This document shows, one piece after another, positions 43,543-53,120 of a DNA stretch of 64,000 nt. Within the stretch, counting starts at the first letter, position 1, and the number at the start of each line of letters is the position of its first letter. The notes beneath the pieces are model-generated. The model did not search any database and was not told where the DNA came from. It worked only from the letters and a program-made list of their open reading frames with translations. The DNA is from Polyangiaceae bacterium (GTDB lineage Bacteria; Myxococcota_A; Polyangia; Polyangiales; Polyangiaceae): the NCBI GenBank assembly GCA_020846005.1, contig JADLEQ010000007.1:1-64000 (forward strand). Direction: 5' to 3'. A program made the position numbers and the translations under genes.

Positions 43543-44505
43543 GTGACCACCACTCTGCTCGCGGTCGATGACAGCCGAACCATGCGGAGGGTGCTCGAGA
43601 TCACCTTCTCCGGGGAGCCCTATCGCACGCTGCTCGCGGAGAGCGCGGAGCAAGCGAAGGGCATGCTCGGCGAGCGGCCTACCGTCGCGCTCGTCGACGC
43701 CGGCCTCCCCGACGGCGCCGCCTACGAGCTCTGCCGCGCGATCAAGCAGTCCTCGCCGGGGACCTCCGTGCTGATGCTCACCCACAAGGCCGCGCCGCTC
43801 GACAAGGCGCGAGGCGCGACCGTGGGCGTCGACGACTCGATGGACAAGCCGTTCGACACGCAGCAGCTCCTCGATCGCGTGGCGACGCTCCTGCGCAAGG
43901 GGCCGTCCGCCGCCGCGCCGACGGCCGCCGCGCCCGCGCCGACGCCCTCTCCCGCCGCCGCCCGCGTGGCGCCCGCGGCACCGGCACCCGCGGCCGCGCC
44001 GGCCCAGGAGCGCCCGCGAGCGCAGACCCTCTCGTACGGGGCGGCCGTCCCCGCCCCGGCGCCCGCGCCGGCGCGCACCCCGCAGGTGCCGTCCGCGGCG
44101 ACCTCGGCCGTTCCGCCGACCCCGGCGACGGGGACGCCCGTGGCGCGTCCAGCGCCCGCGGTCGCGCCGGCGCCCGCCCCGGTCGTCGCTCGCCCGGTCG
44201 CGCCGGCACCCGCCGCGCCCGTGGCGCGCCCTGCCGCGCCCGTCGCACCCGCCGCTGCCCAGCCGGCGCCGGCTCCGCAGCGTCCGGTCGCGCCAGCCGC
44301 GGCCGCGCCCGCCGAGTCGCCCCTCGCGTCCGCGGTCGCCGCCAAGGTGGCGCCGCAGCTCCAGCCCCTCGGGCTCACGCCAGCGCAGGTCGAGGCCGTC
44401 CTGGCGCTCAGCAAGTCGGTCGTCGAGCAGGTGGTGTGGGAGGTCGTCCCCGTCCTCGCGGAGACGCTCATCAAGGAAGAGATCCGCCGCCTGACGCGCG
44501 AGTGA
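43543..44505 (+). CDS. Receiver-domain protein with long Ala/Pro linker
   Basis: A 320-residue response regulator. The receiver (residues 1-120) has acidic residues Asp9-Asp10, phospho-acceptor Asp52 (VALVDAGLPDG), Thr (LMLTHK) and Lys (MDKPF). A Pro/Ala-rich linker of about 130 residues leads to a short helical C-terminal module (LSKSVVEQVVWEVVPVLAETLIKEEIRRL), a pattern I associate with myxobacterial receiver proteins; its role is not established. It is divergent from hrcA. The linker probably allows the receiver to reach partners at a distance. Confidence 0.85.
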   Translation: MTTTLLAVDDSRTMRRVLEITFSGEPYRTLLAESAEQAKGMLGERPTVALVDAGLPDGAAYELCRAIKQSSPGTSVLMLTHKAAPLDKARGATVGVDDSMDKPFDTQQLLDRVATLLRKGPSAAAPTAAAPAPTPSPAAARVAPAAPAPAAAPAQERPRAQTLSYGAAVPAPAPAPARTPQVPSAATSAVPPTPATGTPVARPAPAVAPAPAPVVARPVAPAPAAPVARPAAPVAPAAAQPAPAPQRPVAPAAAAPAESPLASAVAAKVAPQLQPLGLTPAQVEAVLALSKSVVEQVVWEVVPVLAETLIKEEIRRLTRE

Positions 44506-44584
44506 GGCCGGCCGCGTCGGCGGCCCCCGGGTCGGCGTGGCGAGGGCGGCGATGCACGTCGCCGGTGCTAGCTTCGCCGCCCGC

Positions 44585-47386
44585 ATGACGGAGCTTCCGA
44601 AGGCCTACGAGCCGCGCGAGGTCGAGCCGCGCTGGTTCGCCCACTGGATCGAGCACGGCGTGTTCCGCGCGAGCGGCGACCCGTCCGATCCGCGCCCGCC
44701 CTACGTGATCGCGATGCCCCCGCCCAACGTGACGGGGTCGCTCCACATGGGGCACGCCCTCTACACGATCCAGGACGTGCTCTCGCGCCACGAGCGCATG
44801 CAAGGGCGCGACGTGCTCTGGCAGCCGGGGATCGACCACGCGGGCATCGCGACGCAGACGGTCGTCGAGCGCCAGCTTCGGCGCGAAGGCCTGAGCCGCC
44901 ACGATCTCGGCCGCGAGAGGTTCGTGGAGCGCGTGTGGGCGTGGAAGGCCGAGAGCGGCGGCCGCATCGCGGACCAGATGCGGGCCCTCGGCTTCTCCGC
45001 GGACTGGGACCGCACCAAGTTCACGATGGACCCGGACCTGAGCCGCGCGGTCGTCGAGGCCTTCGTGCGGCTCCACGAGGAGGGGCTGATCTACCGCGCG
45101 ACCCGCCTGATCTCTTGGTGCTCCGACTGCAGGACGGCGCTGAGCGACCTCGAGGTGGAGAACGAGGAGTCGAACGGCGAGCTCTACGAGTTCGCGTACC
45201 CGGTCGCGGGCGCCGATCCGGCGCAGGGAGCCACCGAGCTGGTCGTCGCCACGACGCGCCCGGAGACGATGCTGGGCGACACCGCGGTGGCCGTCCACCC
45301 GGACGATCCGAGGTACCGGCACCTGCATGGCCGGCGGCTGCGGCACCCGTTCGTCGACCGCGAGATCCCGGTCATCACCGACGCGATCCTCGTCGACATG
45401 GAGTTCGGCACCGGGGCCGTGAAGGTCACGCCGGCCCACGATTTCAACGACTTTCAGACGGGCAAGCGCCACGGCCTCGAGGAGATCTCGATCCTGGAGG
45501 CGGACGGCCGCCTCGCCCCGCGGTGCGGCGAGTTCGCCGAGCTCACGGTCGCAGAGGGACGCAAGGCGGTGAAGCGCCGCCTCCAGGAGCTCGGCCTCGA
45601 GCGCGGTCGCAAGGCGCACAAGCTCATGATCCCGCGCTGCCAGCGCTGCGCCACCGTCGTCGAGCCGAGGATCTCGACCCAGTGGTTCGTGAAGATGGAG
45701 CCGCTCGCGCGGCCCGCGCTCGCGGCGGTGCGTGACGGGCGCACGGAGATCGTGCCCGCGGAGTGGGTGAAGACGTGGGAGCACTGGCTGGAGAACATCC
45801 AGGACTGGTGCATCTCGCGGCAGCTCTGGTGGGGTCACCAGATCCCGGCCTGGCACTGCCAGGCGTGCGGCGGCATCACCGTGTCGCGCGACCCCGCGGT
45901 CGCGTCCTGCTCGAGCTGCGGCAGCGATCGCGTGGAGCAGGACGCCGACGTCCTCGACACCTGGTTCTCGAGTGCGCTGTGGCCGTTCTCGACGCTCGGC
46001 TGGCCGGCGGCCACCCCCGCGCTCGCTCGGTACTACCCCTCGAGCGACATGGAGACGGGGTACGACATCCTCTTCTTCTGGGTCGCCAGGATGATGATGA
46101 TGGGGCTCCATTTCCTGGGGGAGGTGCCCTTCCGCCGCGTCCTCTTGCACGGCCTCGTGGTCGACGAGACGGGCAAGAAGATGAGCAAGGTGAAGGGCAA
46201 CACGATCGACCCGCTGGACCTCGTGCGCGGCGCGAGCTTCGAGGCCGTGGTCGGCAAGGCGTTGCCCGGGGCTCCCGTCGCCGAAGCCCTGGCGAAGTTC
46301 CGCGAGGCCTACCCGTCGGTGGCCCAAGTGGAGAGCGGCTTCCCCGCGTACGGGGCGGACGCGCTCCGTTACACGCTCTGCTCGTTCACTCCGCAGGCGA
46401 AGCGCATCGCGCTCTCGCCGAAGCGCATCGAGGGCTACCGCAACTTCTGCAACAAGATCTACAACGCCGTCCGCTACTCGCTCCCCCACGTCGCGGGCGT
46501 GGCGGTGACGGGCGTGCCGCCTCGCGCGACGCTGCTCGTCAACCGGTGGATCCTCTCCCGGCTCGGCGCGGCGGCGCTGGAGAGCACGCGTGGGATCCGG
46601 GACTTCCGCCTCGATGAGGGCTCGGGCGCGCTCTACCACTTCGTGTGGGACGAGCTGTGCGACTGGTTCCTGGAGCTCACCAAGCCCATCCTGAGCGGGA
46701 CCGACGAGGCCGCGCGGGAGGAGACGCGCGCGGTGCTCGCCCACGTCGTCGAGGCGGTGCTCCGCGCGCTCCACCCGTACGCTCCGTTCCTCACCGAGGA
46801 GCTGTGGCAGCGCGTGGCGCGGCCCGAGGGAGCGCCCGTCAGCGTCGCGCTCGCCCGTTATCCGAGCCGCGCCGAGGGGCCCGAGGATCCGGCGGCCGAG
46901 CGCGACATGGCGCGGCTGATGGCCGTGATCGGCGCCGCTCGGGCGGTGCGCAGCGAGCACGAGGTGCACCCTGGGGCGTCCGTGCCGCTCGTCTTGCGCG
47001 CGGCGGACGCCGAGGTCCGCGCGCTGTTCGAGCGCGAGGCCGGCGCGGTCGCGTTCCTCGTGAAGACCGCCGGCCCGCCGCGCGTCGAGCCGGCGTCGGA
47101 TCTCCGCCCGCGCGGGCACGTGCTCACTCCGACTCGCGAAGCGGACGTGCTCGTGGGCCTCTCCGGTCTCGTCGAGGCCGAGAAGGAGGCGGCGCGGATC
47201 CGCCGCCGCCGCGAGCGCGCCAGCAAGGATCTCGCGGGGCTCGAGAAGCGCCTCGCGACGCCGAGCTTCGTCGACCGCGCGCCGCCCGAGGTGGTGGCGG
47301 AGGCGCGCGCTCAGCGCGAGCGGCTGGCGCACGAGATCGAGCGCCTCGGTGAGGCAGAGGCGCTCGTGGACGAGCTCGCCGGTTGA
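44585..47386 (+). CDS. valS: Valyl-tRNA synthetase
   Basis: Charges tRNA-Val with valine in the cytoplasm. The 933-residue class I synthetase is complete: HMGH (residues 54-57, HIGH box), KMSK loop at 532-535, the editing (CP1) domain with TTRPETMLGDTAV, zinc-binding-like Cys pairs (CQACGG...CSSCGS), and a C-terminal coiled-coil arm (EAEKEAARIRRRRERASKDLAGLEKRL). ATG 44585 is selected because the homology starts at MTELPKAYEPREVEPRW; the frame extends upstream but is not conserved-looking. Confidence 0.97.
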   Translation: MTELPKAYEPREVEPRWFAHWIEHGVFRASGDPSDPRPPYVIAMPPPNVTGSLHMGHALYTIQDVLSRHERMQGRDVLWQPGIDHAGIATQTVVERQLRREGLSRHDLGRERFVERVWAWKAESGGRIADQMRALGFSADWDRTKFTMDPDLSRAVVEAFVRLHEEGLIYRATRLISWCSDCRTALSDLEVENEESNGELYEFAYPVAGADPAQGATELVVATTRPETMLGDTAVAVHPDDPRYRHLHGRRLRHPFVDREIPVITDAILVDMEFGTGAVKVTPAHDFNDFQTGKRHGLEEISILEADGRLAPRCGEFAELTVAEGRKAVKRRLQELGLERGRKAHKLMIPRCQRCATVVEPRISTQWFVKMEPLARPALAAVRDGRTEIVPAEWVKTWEHWLENIQDWCISRQLWWGHQIPAWHCQACGGITVSRDPAVASCSSCGSDRVEQDADVLDTWFSSALWPFSTLGWPAATPALARYYPSSDMETGYDILFFWVARMMMMGLHFLGEVPFRRVLLHGLVVDETGKKMSKVKGNTIDPLDLVRGASFEAVVGKALPGAPVAEALAKFREAYPSVAQVESGFPAYGADALRYTLCSFTPQAKRIALSPKRIEGYRNFCNKIYNAVRYSLPHVAGVAVTGVPPRATLLVNRWILSRLGAAALESTRGIRDFRLDEGSGALYHFVWDELCDWFLELTKPILSGTDEAAREETRAVLAHVVEAVLRALHPYAPFLTEELWQRVARPEGAPVSVALARYPSRAEGPEDPAAERDMARLMAVIGAARAVRSEHEVHPGASVPLVLRAADAEVRALFEREAGAVAFLVKTAGPPRVEPASDLRPRGHVLTPTREADVLVGLSGLVEAEKEAARIRRRRERASKDLAGLEKRLATPSFVDRAPPEVVAEARAQRERLAHEIERLGEAEALVDELAG

Positions 47387-47413
47387 GACCGGGCGCCGCG
47401 CGCCCGGTCGCCC

Positions 47414-48016
47414 TCAGTCGTCGAGCTTGATGACGCCGCAGGCGATCGCGTCACCCTGCGGGCCGTCCTTGTCCTCGCTGCCGTGGACGACGACCGCGAG
47501 ACCGAGGAACGAGCCAGGCGCGCCCTTCTTCAGCGTCGCCTTCTCGACCTTCTTCTCGACGCTGCCCGCGCCCTCTTCGTCGAGCTCGATCGTGCCGAGG
47601 AAGCTGGCCTTCTCGTTGCCCTCGACCTTCACGAGCGCTCCGAAGGATTTCTTCTTCAGATCCGTGCAGTCGCCCTTGTCGTACACGTACGCCGCGTACT
47701 TCTTCTTCTTCGCGCCGCCGTCCACCGTGACCTTGACCTCGACGCTGCCCTTGCCCGAGTCGGTGAGCTCGGCGTCGATCTCGAGGTCTTCCTTGGCGGC
47801 CTTCAGCTCCGCGGTGGCCTCGATCGACTTGGCCTCCTCCGCGGAGGCCGCGGGGGCGGCGCTCGCCGCTGGTGGGGCGGAGGCCGGCGCGCTCGCGGCC
47901 GGCTTGGCGGCGCTGGCGGTCGCCGCCGGCGGCGCGGCGTCCTTCTTCTCCTCGCAACCGACGACAGCCAGCGCGAGCACCGCGCCAGCGAGACCTGCAC
48001 GACCCAGGAGCTTCAT
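47414..48016 (-). CDS. SodC-like lipoprotein without Cu/Zn ligands
   Basis: A 200-residue exported lipoprotein (lipobox at VVGC, Cys21) with an Ala/Pro linker and a C-terminal Cu/Zn superoxide dismutase-like domain. The fold signatures are there: the KGDC loop with Cys117 and the end ACGVI with Cys193, the conserved SodC disulfide pair, and the VVVHG strand (His178). However, the copper-ligand stretch that reads HxH in SodC is YVY here (residues 110-112), and the GGHxxP zinc/copper region is absent, so dismutase activity is unlikely. It may be a structural or metal-sensing relic, or an inhibitor-like protein. Confidence 0.7.
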   Translation of the reverse strand: MKLLGRAGLAGAVLALAVVGCEEKKDAAPPAATASAAKPAASAPASAPPAASAAPAASAEEAKSIEATAELKAAKEDLEIDAELTDSGKGSVEVKVTVDGGAKKKKYAAYVYDKGDCTDLKKKSFGALVKVEGNEKASFLGTIELDEEGAGSVEKKVEKATLKKGAPGSFLGLAVVVHGSEDKDGPQGDAIACGVIKLDD

Positions 48017-48081
48017 CGAGGCAATCCTCCGTACCCGAAGAGGGACTTGCCGCGATGCCTAGGCCGCCGAGCGCCCTCGCG

Positions 48082-50352
48082 TCAACTGGGCGGTCTCGGG
48101 CTCGGGGCCGGCGGGGGGATCGCGGGGAGCGGCACGGCCAGGAGCCGGGGCTCGAGCCGCGCGACCAGCTCGAGGCCCGTCTCGGCCGAATAGGCGAGGC
48201 TCAGGGCCAGCGTCCCGGCCGGCAGCGCTCCCGCCGCGAACACCCGGGCCGCCTCTGCCCCGACCCGGTCGGCGAGCTCGGCCGGGACCCTCCGGCGCGC
48301 GCCGCGGCCCGCCCCGCCCAGCTCCTCGAGCCACAGCTCGAGGAAGCTCACCACGCTGGCCGGTGCGCCTCCGGCGCGCGCCTCGGCGGCGAGCGGCGCC
48401 ATCAGCTCCCGGTACTCGAGGCGCTCGGCGCCCGTCGCCGCCAGCCCCCGCAGCGCGACCAGCGCCCCGCGGGCGACGAGCTGCAGGTCACGCTCGAGCC
48501 CGGGGCGGTCGGGGGCGCCGGCCGCCGCGACCGCCGCGGCGAGCACCTGCTCCGCCTCGGCCCCGCGCCCCAGGCGGTGGAGCGCGCCCGCCCGATCGAT
48601 CGCCGCGCGCAGTCGGACGGCTAGCGGCAGCCCCTCCCGATCGAGCGGCGTGGCCACGCGCTCCAGCAGCTCCCACGATCGCGGGTCGGCGCGGTGCGCG
48701 GCGTCCATCTCCGCCAGCAGCAGCACCGCGGCGGCGCGCTCCAGTCCGCCGTCGGGCAGCGTCCCGAGCGCCCGCCCGAGCTCGTCGCGAGCCGCGTCGA
48801 CCAGCGGCGCCCGGGCGCGGGCGACGCCGTACCCCGCGCGGAGCGCGGCCCGCACGAGCGAGAGCCGCGGCTCGAGCGTCTCCGGGAGCCCCTCGAGCAG
48901 CGGTGAGGCGTCCTCGTCGGCGGTGAGCATCGACGCCACGCCGAGCACCGCCGCGACCGCGCTCGGCGCGGCGCCCGGACCGGCGAGCGCGCGGGCGCGC
49001 TCGGACAGCGAGCGGCGGCGTGCCGGATCGAGCGCAGCGCGCCGGCCGGGCACCGTCGCCCGCGCCGCGTCGAAGCCAGCGCGCAGCGCCTCGACGAAGA
49101 GCGGCAGCCCCGCGAGCTCCGGCGCGCCCTCGGCCGCCTGCGCGCCCGCGCGCTCGAGCGCCGTCAGGCGCGCGAGCACGCCCTCCCCGGTCGCGCCGGG
49201 CCGGGCCGTCGCGTGGACCCACGGCGCGACGTGCACGAGCCCGACGTAGGCTTCGCGCGCGCTCGCCGATCCGGGAGCGCGCGGGGGCCACGCGCGCTCG
49301 AGCGCCTCGATCGCGGGGCCTCGCGCCGGGCTCCCCTCCCACGCCTCCGCGCAGAGGCGCGGGGTCGCCACACGACGCGGGAGCCCCGGGCAGGTGCCGC
49401 CGTCGAGCGCGCCGAGCGCCCGCGCCGCGGCCGCGTCGAGCGGCGGGCCGGCGCCGAGCGCGGGCTCGAGCGCCGCGATGTCGGCGGCGCGACCGAGCGC
49501 CGCGAGGGCGAACGCCGCGCTCGCTCCACCCGCCGCGCCGCGCCGCGCCGCGCGGGCCAGCTCGAGCGCGCGCTCCGCTGGCCGTGACGGGGAGGTGTCG
49601 TCGGGCTGGCGCGCGGCCTCGCGCAGCGCGGCCTCGGCCGCCTCGAGGTCGAGCGCGCGGGCGCGCGCCTGCGCCGCCGCCAGCCACCGCGCCCGCGTCG
49701 GCGCGACCTCGGCCGCCGCGTCGAGCGCCAGCCGCACGAGCTCGGCCCGCCCGAGCGTGTCGGCGGCGAGCGCCGCGGACTCGCACTCCTCGGCCGCGAG
49801 GCGCTCCCCGCCGCCGCTCAACGTCGCCAGCTCGCGGAGGGCGCCCTCCGCGCTGCGTCGCGCGAGCTCCCCGACGGACGGCACGAGATCCTGGAGCGAC
49901 GGCGCGCCGCTCGCGCGCCGCAGCGCCAGCAGCGTCTCCGCGCCGGCGGGCGTCGTCGCCAGCGCGAACAGCGCCGGGGCGGCCTCTCCGCCCGCGGCGA
50001 CGTGCAGGAGCGGCCGAGCGACGGCGCGCGGCCCTGCGTCGGTCGCGAGCGCCTCGCGCTCGTCACGCGGCAGGGCCGCGAGCGCCCGCTCCACGTCGGC
50101 CCGGGCCTCGGGCGACAGCCCGGCCATCACGTCGGGCCGCCCGAGCTCGCGCAGCGCTCGGAGGAGTCGGCCGACGGCGGTCTCCGGTGCCGCCGGCCGC
50201 GGCGCGGACGACGCGGGCGGCGCCGCGGCCGGCGCGAGGCGAGGCGCCGGCGCCGACCCGCAGGCGACGCTCACGGTCGCGACGATCGCCGCGCCCCACC
50301 CGAGCCGCACGGCCAACCCCCGGGGCGACGGTCGCGGCGGGGGCGGGTGCAC
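48082..50352 (-). CDS. Large helical-repeat lipoprotein of unknown function
   Basis: A 756-residue protein with a lipobox at SVAC (Cys31) after an N-terminal signal, so probably outer-membrane anchored. The mature body is a continuous string of Ala/Leu/Arg/Glu helices of the TPR/HEAT type without a recognisable catalytic motif. It may act as a scaffold. Start is GTG 50352. It lies 65 bases downstream of nothing but the SodC-like gene on the same strand; the region upstream is divergent from the gene at 50482. The Ala-rich composition makes homology detection by eye unreliable. Confidence 0.55.
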   Translation of the reverse strand: MHPPPPRPSPRGLAVRLGWGAAIVATVSVACGSAPAPRLAPAAAPPASSAPRPAAPETAVGRLLRALRELGRPDVMAGLSPEARADVERALAALPRDEREALATDAGPRAVARPLLHVAAGGEAAPALFALATTPAGAETLLALRRASGAPSLQDLVPSVGELARRSAEGALRELATLSGGGERLAAEECESAALAADTLGRAELVRLALDAAAEVAPTRARWLAAAQARARALDLEAAEAALREAARQPDDTSPSRPAERALELARAARRGAAGGASAAFALAALGRAADIAALEPALGAGPPLDAAAARALGALDGGTCPGLPRRVATPRLCAEAWEGSPARGPAIEALERAWPPRAPGSASAREAYVGLVHVAPWVHATARPGATGEGVLARLTALERAGAQAAEGAPELAGLPLFVEALRAGFDAARATVPGRRAALDPARRRSLSERARALAGPGAAPSAVAAVLGVASMLTADEDASPLLEGLPETLEPRLSLVRAALRAGYGVARARAPLVDAARDELGRALGTLPDGGLERAAAVLLLAEMDAAHRADPRSWELLERVATPLDREGLPLAVRLRAAIDRAGALHRLGRGAEAEQVLAAAVAAAGAPDRPGLERDLQLVARGALVALRGLAATGAERLEYRELMAPLAAEARAGGAPASVVSFLELWLEELGGAGRGARRRVPAELADRVGAEAARVFAAGALPAGTLALSLAYSAETGLELVARLEPRLLAVPLPAIPPPAPSPRPPS

Positions 50353-50481
50353 GGCCCCACTCTACACCCGCCGGGCGCCGCCGCCGCGGGCGGCGGCGGC
50401 TCGCGATACGGAGCGCGGGCGGGGCCGACGATTTCCCACGCCGCGCGCGCGGCGCTGATAGCCTCCCGCGGAGGAGGCCTC

Positions 50482-51309
50482 ATGGACCCGTTCGCCCCGA
50501 TCAATGGAATCTCGCTCGAGCGCTACGCCGATCTCTCCGCCGCACTGGACGGCAAGGGCGACGACCCGAAGGTCATCGAGGCGACGCTCGCGGCCGAGGG
50601 CGCCGCGCGCGCGGACTACGAGGCCGCCAAGACGGGCTTCACCGCGCGCATGCAGGACATGTCGCTCATGGGGCGCGTGGCCACGGCCTTCATGCCGCTG
50701 TACCAGGCCGCCTTGGCGCGCCGCAAGGGGGGCGCCGCGCGGGTGAGCTATCAGGACTACGTCCATGTGAGCGCGCTGATCCAGGTCTACGGATACGAAG
50801 CCGGGGTACAGGCGGCCGGGGTCTCCGCCAGCGACTGGACGGAGGCCGCCGGGTACTGGACGAGCCAGATGAGCGCCAACATGATGCAGTACGCCGGCCA
50901 CCACGGGCACGTCGGGCAGGAGGCGGCCGGGCTCCGCGGCGGGTCGCCGCCGCGCAAGGTGACGGTCACCCGTGACTCGAGCGCCGCCGCGATGCAGCAG
51001 CCGAACGCTCAGGCGGTGATGGCCCAGGCGAGTCAAGATCCCATCGCGCAGGCGATGGCGAACCCGGCGATGATGCAGGCGGCTCAGGCCCAGGCGGCGA
51101 TCGCGCGCAACCCCCTCGGCTTCGGCTTCGGGCAGGCCGCGGCGATGCTCACCGGGGGCATCGTCGCTGGCTCCCAGGTGAAGGTGAAGTGGTCCGACGG
51201 CAACCAGTACCCCGGCCAGGTGCTCCAGGCGGCCCCGGGGCAGTTCCTCGTGCAGTTCGGCAACGGCTCACAGCAGTGGATCCCCGAGAACGCGGTGGCG
51301 AAGGCATGA
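50482..51309 (+). CDS. Hypothetical protein with Tudor-like C-terminus
   Basis: Function unknown, 275 residues. An N-terminal helical domain (SLERYADLSAALDGKG; GYEAGVQAAGVSASDWTEAAGYWTSQM) is followed by an Ala/Gln/Met-rich segment and a C-terminal SH3/Tudor-like barrel (GSQVKVKWSDGNQYPGQVLQ; FGNGSQQWIP), a module that often binds small ligands or nucleic acids or proteins. A strong GAGGAGG (50471-50477) precedes ATG 50482. The next two genes on the same strand start 49 and 399 bases on from its end, forming a small operon. Confidence 0.6.
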   Translation: MDPFAPINGISLERYADLSAALDGKGDDPKVIEATLAAEGAARADYEAAKTGFTARMQDMSLMGRVATAFMPLYQAALARRKGGAARVSYQDYVHVSALIQVYGYEAGVQAAGVSASDWTEAAGYWTSQMSANMMQYAGHHGHVGQEAAGLRGGSPPRKVTVTRDSSAAAMQQPNAQAVMAQASQDPIAQAMANPAMMQAAQAQAAIARNPLGFGFGQAAAMLTGGIVAGSQVKVKWSDGNQYPGQVLQAAPGQFLVQFGNGSQQWIPENAVAKA

Positions 51310-51358
51310 GCCTGCCGCTCCAGCGGGGCGGGGCGGCGCGCCCGGGTGGGAGGCCGCG

Positions 51359-51724
51359 GTGAGGTGCGCGCACTGCGGCGCCGAGCTGTCCCTCCAGGAC
51401 ATGACGCGCCCGAATTGCCCGTACTGCCAGCATGTCCTCCCCCACCACGCGCGCGCCGCCGAGCACGCGGCGCTGGTGAACCAGGTGCTCGATCAGCGCG
51501 TCGGCGCGAGCCTGGGCGCGCTCCCTCCCGAGCTGCGGCCCCAGATCGGCTACGAATACGGGGCGGGGATGACGCCGGGCTTCCAGCAGTTCCAGGCCGC
51601 GCACCAGGCCCACGCGCAGCAGGTCGTGCGTCGCGCGACGTGGATAGTGGTCCTGGCGGTCGTCGTCCCGATCGTGCTCCTGGTCGTGATGGGCCTGGGC
51701 GCGGCGGTGTGGTTCATGTTCTGA
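51359..51724 (+). CDS. Zinc-ribbon membrane protein
   Basis: A 121-residue protein with an N-terminal zinc ribbon (CAHCGAEL...CPYCQ, two CxxC pairs) and a C-terminal transmembrane helix at about residues 90-115 (RATWIVVLAVVVPIVLLVVMGLGAAVWF). The ribbon would sit in the cytoplasm if the helix is a tail anchor. Function unknown. GTG 51359 is the start. It overlaps the DUF4403-like gene, so they are translated together. Confidence 0.65.
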   Translation: MRCAHCGAELSLQDMTRPNCPYCQHVLPHHARAAEHAALVNQVLDQRVGASLGALPPELRPQIGYEYGAGMTPGFQQFQAAHQAHAQQVVRRATWIVVLAVVVPIVLLVVMGLGAAVWFMF

Positions 51725-53106
51725 GCGAGGCGCGCGCCCGCGGCCCGGCGCTGGTCGTCGGCGCGGTCGCGCTCCTCGCCGGCTGCGGCGGCGGCGGGCC
51801 TGAGCGCTCGCCGCGCGCCGCCTGCGTCCCGCTCCCGGAGGAGGTCGCCGCGCTCCGCCCCGCGACGCCGTGGGAGCCCGAGCGCTCGCGGGTCGCGCTC
51901 GACGTCGCGGTGCCCGTCGCCGCGATCACGGGGGAGCTCGAGCGCCGGCTCCCGCGCGAGCTGGCGCGCGGCGCGCGGGTCCCGGTCGGCGCCGCGGGGG
52001 AGGCGACCTACCGCGTGCGTCGCGGCGCCTTCTCGCTCGCGGCGCGGGGCGGGGCCGTCACCGTGTCCGCGCCGATCGAAGCCGACCTCGAGCTGTGCAA
52101 GCCGGTCGGCCCGTTCTGCCCGACGTACGGCACCTGCCGCCCGCGCCTCGTCGCCGCGGCGGAGCTCCCGCTCGCCGTCCGGCCCGGCTACCTTCTCGGA
52201 CCGATCGCGATCCGGCACCAGTTCGTCCGCGGCTGCGTCCTCGACCCGCTCGGCGTCGACGTGACGTCGGAGCTCGCGGGCGTCGCCGCGCGCGAGGCGG
52301 CTGCGGTCGAGCGTCGCGCCAACGACGCGCTGCCGGACCTCTCGGGCACCGCGGCGATCGCCACCCGGCTGCTCACCCTCCCGGTCGCCCTCGGCTCCGA
52401 GCTCTGCCTGCGGGTCGAGCCGCTGCGGGTCTCCAGTGGGCCCGCGGCGGTGGAGAGTGGCGCGCTGTCGCTCCGCGTCGGCCTCGAGGGGACCGTGCGA
52501 CTCGAGGAGCCCTGTGGGACGGCCGACCGGCGGTCCGTCCCGCCCGCGACCGCCCTGGATCTCGCGCTGCGCCCCGGGATCGCGCTCGCGGTGCCGGTCA
52601 CGCTCGCGTGGGGGCGCGTGGCGGAGGAGCTCACCCGCTCGCTCGCGCGCGGCACGGGACCGACCCGCGTCGTCCGGGCGGACGCCCTCGCCTCCGGTGT
52701 CGCCGAGCGCCCGCTCGCGCTGCGCCTGTGGGTCGACGGCGACGTGTGCGGCGAGGTGACGGTCACGGCGAGCCTGCGCTGGGATCCGGCGGTCTCGCGT
52801 GTCCGGCTGGGGGACGCGCGCGTCGCCGAGGGCCAGCCGCGCCGCGCTCGAGCGCTCGGATCGAGCGCGCTGCTCGGCGCCGTGGAGCGCGACGCGACGA
52901 TCGCGCTGCCGGCCGACCCGTCCTCCTGGCGCGCGGCGATCGAGCGGGCAGGCGACGCCGCCCTGGCCGACCTGCCCGCGGGGTGGTCGGGCGCGCTGAC
53001 GGCGAGCCCGGCCCGCGTCACGTCCGTCGACGCTTCGACGGACGGCGTGGTCGCGACCGTGCGCCTCGACGCGATGGCGTCGCTCTCGCTGCGTGCGCCC
53101 CCCTGA
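51709..53106 (+). CDS. DUF4403-like lipoprotein
   Basis: A 465-residue exported lipoprotein with a clear lipobox (ALLAGC). The body has the repeated beta-rich style of DUF4403 proteins (SRVALDVAVPVAAITGELERRLP; LRVSSGPAAVESGALSLRVGL; TLAWGRVAEELTRSLARG), a family of unknown function. The start codon is uncertain: GTG 51709 overlaps the zinc-ribbon gene by 16 bases, and no ATG lies between it and the lipobox, so it is the simplest choice. It is the last gene of the small operon and converges with the gene at 53121. Confidence 0.65.
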   Translation: MVHVLSEARARGPALVVGAVALLAGCGGGGPERSPRAACVPLPEEVAALRPATPWEPERSRVALDVAVPVAAITGELERRLPRELARGARVPVGAAGEATYRVRRGAFSLAARGGAVTVSAPIEADLELCKPVGPFCPTYGTCRPRLVAAAELPLAVRPGYLLGPIAIRHQFVRGCVLDPLGVDVTSELAGVAAREAAAVERRANDALPDLSGTAAIATRLLTLPVALGSELCLRVEPLRVSSGPAAVESGALSLRVGLEGTVRLEEPCGTADRRSVPPATALDLALRPGIALAVPVTLAWGRVAEELTRSLARGTGPTRVVRADALASGVAERPLALRLWVDGDVCGEVTVTASLRWDPAVSRVRLGDARVAEGQPRRARALGSSALLGAVERDATIALPADPSSWRAAIERAGDAALADLPAGWSGALTASPARVTSVDASTDGVVATVRLDAMASLSLRAPP

Positions 53107-53120
53107 GCGCGGGCCGCCGG

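Noticed and set aside
44471-47332. A 953-codon open frame on the minus strand opposite valS
   Set aside because: High GC and codon bias keep the antisense frame open. The product has no recognisable domain and the valS frame is complete and conserved in character.
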